Below, piece after piece: positions 13,734-16,614 of a DNA stretch of 16,614 nucleotides. The stretch covers positions 1-16,614 of the forward strand of contig MGXW01000089.1 in assembly GCA_001801495.1 (NCBI GenBank), read 5' to 3'. The DNA is from Gammaproteobacteria bacterium RIFCSPHIGHO2_12_FULL_37_34 (GTDB lineage Bacteria; Pseudomonadota; Gammaproteobacteria; DSM-16500). The translations under genes were made by a program, and so were the position numbers. The notes under the pieces are model-generated. The model was not told the origin of the DNA and did no database searches. It saw nothing but the letters and a program-made list of their open reading frames with translations. Position 1 is the stretch's first letter, and each line of letters opens with the position of its first letter.

Positions 13734-16446
13734 GACAATGCTTATATTTTTTCCCCGAACCACAAGGACAGGAGTCGTTGCGACCAACTTTTGGTCCCGC
13801 ACGAGTAAATGGTGTAGGCGGAATTTGCGCAAGTTGAGATGGCTCTTGAACCGCTTCATTGGGATGATGAAGTGCATCGTAAGCGGTATGTTGATACTCT
13901 ATTTGTTGTTGGTGAAGCGCTTGACGACGCTTTTCTTCCATTTGTATAACATCTTGTTCTACTTTCACTTCAAATTTACTTAAAGCAGAAATCACATCAT
14001 AATTTACTCGATCTAACAATTGAGCAAATAATTCGAACGATTCACGTTTATATTCTTGTTTAGGATTTTTTTGCGCATAACCACGCAGATGAATGCCTTG
14101 GCGCAAATAATCCATTGCTGCTAAATGTTCACGCCAAGCAATATCTAAGGTTTGCAACGTAACTGCTTTTTCAAATTGACGCATAATAGTTGCACCAATG
14201 TGCGCTTCTTTTGCTTGAAAAGCTTCTTTAAAAGCAGCATGAATACGTTCTGTGATACGTTCTGCATGCAACGCATGATCTTGATCCAACCACATTTGTA
14301 TAGGCAATTTCAAATTGAAATCATTAGCCAATACTTTTTCTAAATTCACACTATCCCATTCTTCTTCCATGCTATGCAATGGTATATAGGTATGGATAAT
14401 GTGATCCATCACCGCTGTGCTCATGTCTGTAATTGTATCTGCAATGTGTTCTGCAGCTAATAAACTATCCCGTTGCTGATAAATAACTTTACGTTGTTCA
14501 TTAGCAACATCATCATATTCTAGTAATTGTTTGCGCATATCAAAATTATATGCTTCTACTTTACGTTGAGCATTCTCAATGCTTCTTGATAGCATACGCG
14601 ATTCCAATGCGACGCCCTTTTCCATACCAATGCGTTGCATAATAGCATTTAAGCGCTCACCCCCAAAAATACGTAATAAATTATCTTGTAGAGAAAGATA
14701 AAATCGTGATTTGCCTGGATCACCTTGCCGTCCTGAGCGCCCTCGCAATTGATTATCAATACGGCGAGATTCGTGGCGCTCTGTTCCTAATACATATAAC
14801 CCACCTGATTGAACAACCTCATCATGACGTTTTTGCCAAGCTATTTTGCGTTGCTCCACTTCTTCAGTGGGTGGCTGATCGAGCGCTTTTAATTCTGCTT
14901 CTAAATTACCGCCTAAAACAATATCCGTTCCCCGACCTGCCATATTAGTAGCAATAGTAATCGCTCCTGGACGCCCAGCTTCCGCAACAATTTGTGCTTC
15001 TTTTTCATGAAACTTTGCGTTTAATACTTGATGCGGAATTTTTTCACACTCGAGCAAACGAGACAAATACTCTGAGGTTTCTATTGAAGTTGTTCCAACT
15101 AAAATGGGTTGTTTGTTTTTATAAGTAGCGTGAATATCTGCAACAATTGCAGTAAATTTTTCTTCAGAAGACATATAAACAAAGTCAGGCAAATCATTCC
15201 GCACCATCGGTTTATGTGTAGGGATCACCACTACTTCTAATCCATATATCTGTTGAAATTCGTAAGCTTCAGTATCTGCTGTGCCTGTCATCCCAGCTAA
15301 TTTTTCATATAATCGAAAATAGTTTTGAAAGGTAATCGATGCGAGTGTTTGATTTTCTTGATTGATTTTAACTTTTTCTTTAGCCTCAATCGCTTGATGT
15401 AAACCATCCGACCAACGTCGTCCCGGCATGGTTCGACCTGTATGCTCATCTACAATCACTACTTCATCCTGTTGCACGATATAATCAATATCGCGATGAA
15501 ATAAAGTATGCGCTCGTAATGCTGCGTAAATGTGATGCATCAACACAATATTATGTGCATCATAAAGACTCTCTCCCGATTTGATTAAACTAGTACTAGC
15601 TAAGAATTCCTCAACATGTTGATGGCCTTCCTCTGTCAAAAACGCTTGTTTAGATTTTTCATCTAAACTATAGTCTCCTCGCCCATCTTTTTGTTCCTGC
15701 TTTTTTAACTTAGGAATAATCGTGTTGATATCCACATATAAATCGATACTATCTTCGGCTGCTCCAGAAATAATAAGCGGTGTACGCGCTTCATCAATCA
15801 AAATAGAATCCACTTCGTCTACAATTGCATAATGCAACCCTCGTTGGACTTTTTCGTTTAAGTGAAAAACCATGTTATCGCGTAAATAATCAAAACCAAA
15901 TTCATTGTTTGTGCCATAAGTAACGTCGGCAGCATAAGCCTGTTGCTTCTCTTGAGGTGACATGCCATGCAAATTAACACCCACTGATAAGCCTAAAAAT
16001 TCATATAGCGGCCGCATCCATTCTGCATCGCGTTTAGCAAGATAATCATTTACCGTAACAATATGCACACCCTTACCCGTTAAAGTATTCAAATAAGCAG
16101 AGAGGGTTGCAACAAGCGTTTTGCCTTCGCCGGTACGCATTTCAGCAATATTACCGCCATGTAGCACCATTCCACCAATTAACTGCACGTCAAAATGCCG
16201 CATGGATAAGCTACGTTTTGCAGCTTCACGAGCCACAGCAAACACTTCTGGTAATAGGTCGTCTAAGCTGGTTTGGGCTATTTGTAATCGTTTGCGAAAT
16301 TCATCGGTTTTAGCACGTAAGGCTTTATCACTTAAAGTGGATAATAATGATTCATAGGTATTCGCAATCTCTACGCTTTTCCACAAACGACGCAAAACTC
16401 GCTGATTGCGGCTACCTAATATATTGGTAAATATACGGTTTAGCAT
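13717..16446 (-). CDS. secA: Protein translocase ATPase subunit SecA
   Basis: SecA is the ATPase motor that pushes preproteins through SecYEG at the inner membrane. The 909 residues compare with 901 in E. coli. Order seen: N-terminal helix, Walker A MRTGEGKT (103-110), VNDYLAKRD (132-140), TYGTNNEFGFDYLRDNM (176-192), the DEAD-box-like DEVDSILIDEARTPLI (210-225), the preprotein-binding region, the GMTGTADTEAYEF segment, GTDIVLGG, QLRGRSGRQGDPG, the scaffold, and the C-terminal zinc motif CPCGSGKKYKHCH (Cys893, Cys895, Cys904, His905) that serves SecB/lipid contact. No key motif is missing. ATG 16446 follows a weak GGA. Its stop overlaps the mutT start. Confidence 0.97.
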   Translation of the reverse strand: MLNRIFTNILGSRNQRVLRRLWKSVEIANTYESLLSTLSDKALRAKTDEFRKRLQIAQTSLDDLLPEVFAVAREAAKRSLSMRHFDVQLIGGMVLHGGNIAEMRTGEGKTLVATLSAYLNTLTGKGVHIVTVNDYLAKRDAEWMRPLYEFLGLSVGVNLHGMSPQEKQQAYAADVTYGTNNEFGFDYLRDNMVFHLNEKVQRGLHYAIVDEVDSILIDEARTPLIISGAAEDSIDLYVDINTIIPKLKKQEQKDGRGDYSLDEKSKQAFLTEEGHQHVEEFLASTSLIKSGESLYDAHNIVLMHHIYAALRAHTLFHRDIDYIVQQDEVVIVDEHTGRTMPGRRWSDGLHQAIEAKEKVKINQENQTLASITFQNYFRLYEKLAGMTGTADTEAYEFQQIYGLEVVVIPTHKPMVRNDLPDFVYMSSEEKFTAIVADIHATYKNKQPILVGTTSIETSEYLSRLLECEKIPHQVLNAKFHEKEAQIVAEAGRPGAITIATNMAGRGTDIVLGGNLEAELKALDQPPTEEVEQRKIAWQKRHDEVVQSGGLYVLGTERHESRRIDNQLRGRSGRQGDPGKSRFYLSLQDNLLRIFGGERLNAIMQRIGMEKGVALESRMLSRSIENAQRKVEAYNFDMRKQLLEYDDVANEQRKVIYQQRDSLLAAEHIADTITDMSTAVMDHIIHTYIPLHSMEEEWDSVNLEKVLANDFNLKLPIQMWLDQDHALHAERITERIHAAFKEAFQAKEAHIGATIMRQFEKAVTLQTLDIAWREHLAAMDYLRQGIHLRGYAQKNPKQEYKRESFELFAQLLDRVNYDVISALSKFEVKVEQDVIQMEEKRRQALHQQQIEYQHTAYDALHHPNEAVQEPSQLAQIPPTPFTRAGPKVGRNDSCPCGSGKKYKHCHGRLE

Positions 16447-16481
16447 CTAAAATCCAAAAAATTAACATCTAAAAAGGAAAG

Positions 16482-16510
16482 ACATTACCTGGTCCAACGA
16501 TTATCGTCAA
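16482..16510 (-). promoter_or_regulatory. secA: Possible secA promoter
   Basis: On the minus strand, TTGACG (16510-16505) and TAATGT (16487-16482) are 17 bp apart. The -35 matches consensus at five of six bases; the -10 is poor. It would start transcription about 30 bases before secA. The rest of 16447-16614 holds no ORF I can support and no secM-like gene. Confidence 0.3.
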
Positions 16511-16614
16511 TGACTCGCTATCTAGGCAGCATTCATCAAAAATTTGATCTTAAGCCAAAAAACCGTTAGATTCAAAAAAAAAGACCCTCATCATAACGAT
16601 CAAGGATACAATTA

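Noticed and set aside
13734..13877. Longer mutT reading frame with a start inside secA
   Set aside because: The extra 48 residues only overlap secA in another frame and do not resemble a Nudix N-terminus; ATG 13733 fits the family start.
14706..14948. Plus-strand open frames inside secA, and similar ones inside other genes
   Set aside because: They lie wholly within well-supported genes in other frames, have no ribosome sites and show no recognisable protein features.
16566..16590. Run of A on the plus strand (T on the minus strand) as an intrinsic terminator of a gene beyond the window
   Set aside because: No stable inverted repeat precedes the T-run on the minus strand.

Overview
This is an AT-rich gammaproteobacterial chromosome segment. 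The secA-mutT pair, a tRNA-Pro(CGG) used as an integration site, a complete dTDP-L-rhamnose gene set and a YhhQ-type queuosine-precursor transporter would suit a Legionellales/Coxiellaceae-like, host-associated bacterium. That placement is inferred from protein style and gene order and was not tested by a search.

Region 1 (1 to about 6649) is the right-hand end of an integrated genomic island. At 6607-6649 lies the 3' half of a tRNA-Pro(CGG), from the anticodon loop to the discriminator base, with no 5' half and no CCA. Beside it is a P4/phage-type tyrosine integrase reading away from it, then a TraF-like secreted protein and an AlpA-type regulator preceded by a perfect 26-bp palindrome. Because the DNA left of the tRNA fragment replaces the tRNA 5' half, the element lies to the left and its other end is outside the window. 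The cargo is on the minus strand: a small unknown protein, a possible 30-aa ORF, a YhhQ-like transporter and a double-HTH repressor-like regulator form operon B. An acyl-carrier-protein/citrate-synthase fusion and a C-terminally short SelA/DgaE-like PLP protein form operon A. The promoters of A and B are visibly related, sharing a tandem TGAATT direct repeat abutting the -35 and spaced 11 bp apart. The regulator is the last gene of operon B and has two HTH domains, so I infer that it controls both operons. This is the best candidate here for an undescribed system.

Region 2 (about 6650-12552) is chromosomal backbone. It holds an orphan parB immediately beside the island junction, a family-2-like glycosyltransferase, rmlA-rmlC-rmlD as a tight operon, a ZIP-type metal transporter on the opposite strand, and then rmlB. 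Together rmlABCD make dTDP-L-rhamnose, and the glycosyltransferase is a candidate user of it.

Region 3 (12553-16614) holds a small lipoprotein, then, convergently, secA and an overlapping mutT. The mutT 3' end runs through a cluster of perfect GC-rich inverted repeats that give the Nudix protein a tail of about 40 residues not expected in MutT. This looks like a palindromic repeat element captured in frame. A possible secA promoter lies at 16482-16510; no secM-like ORF was seen upstream of secA.
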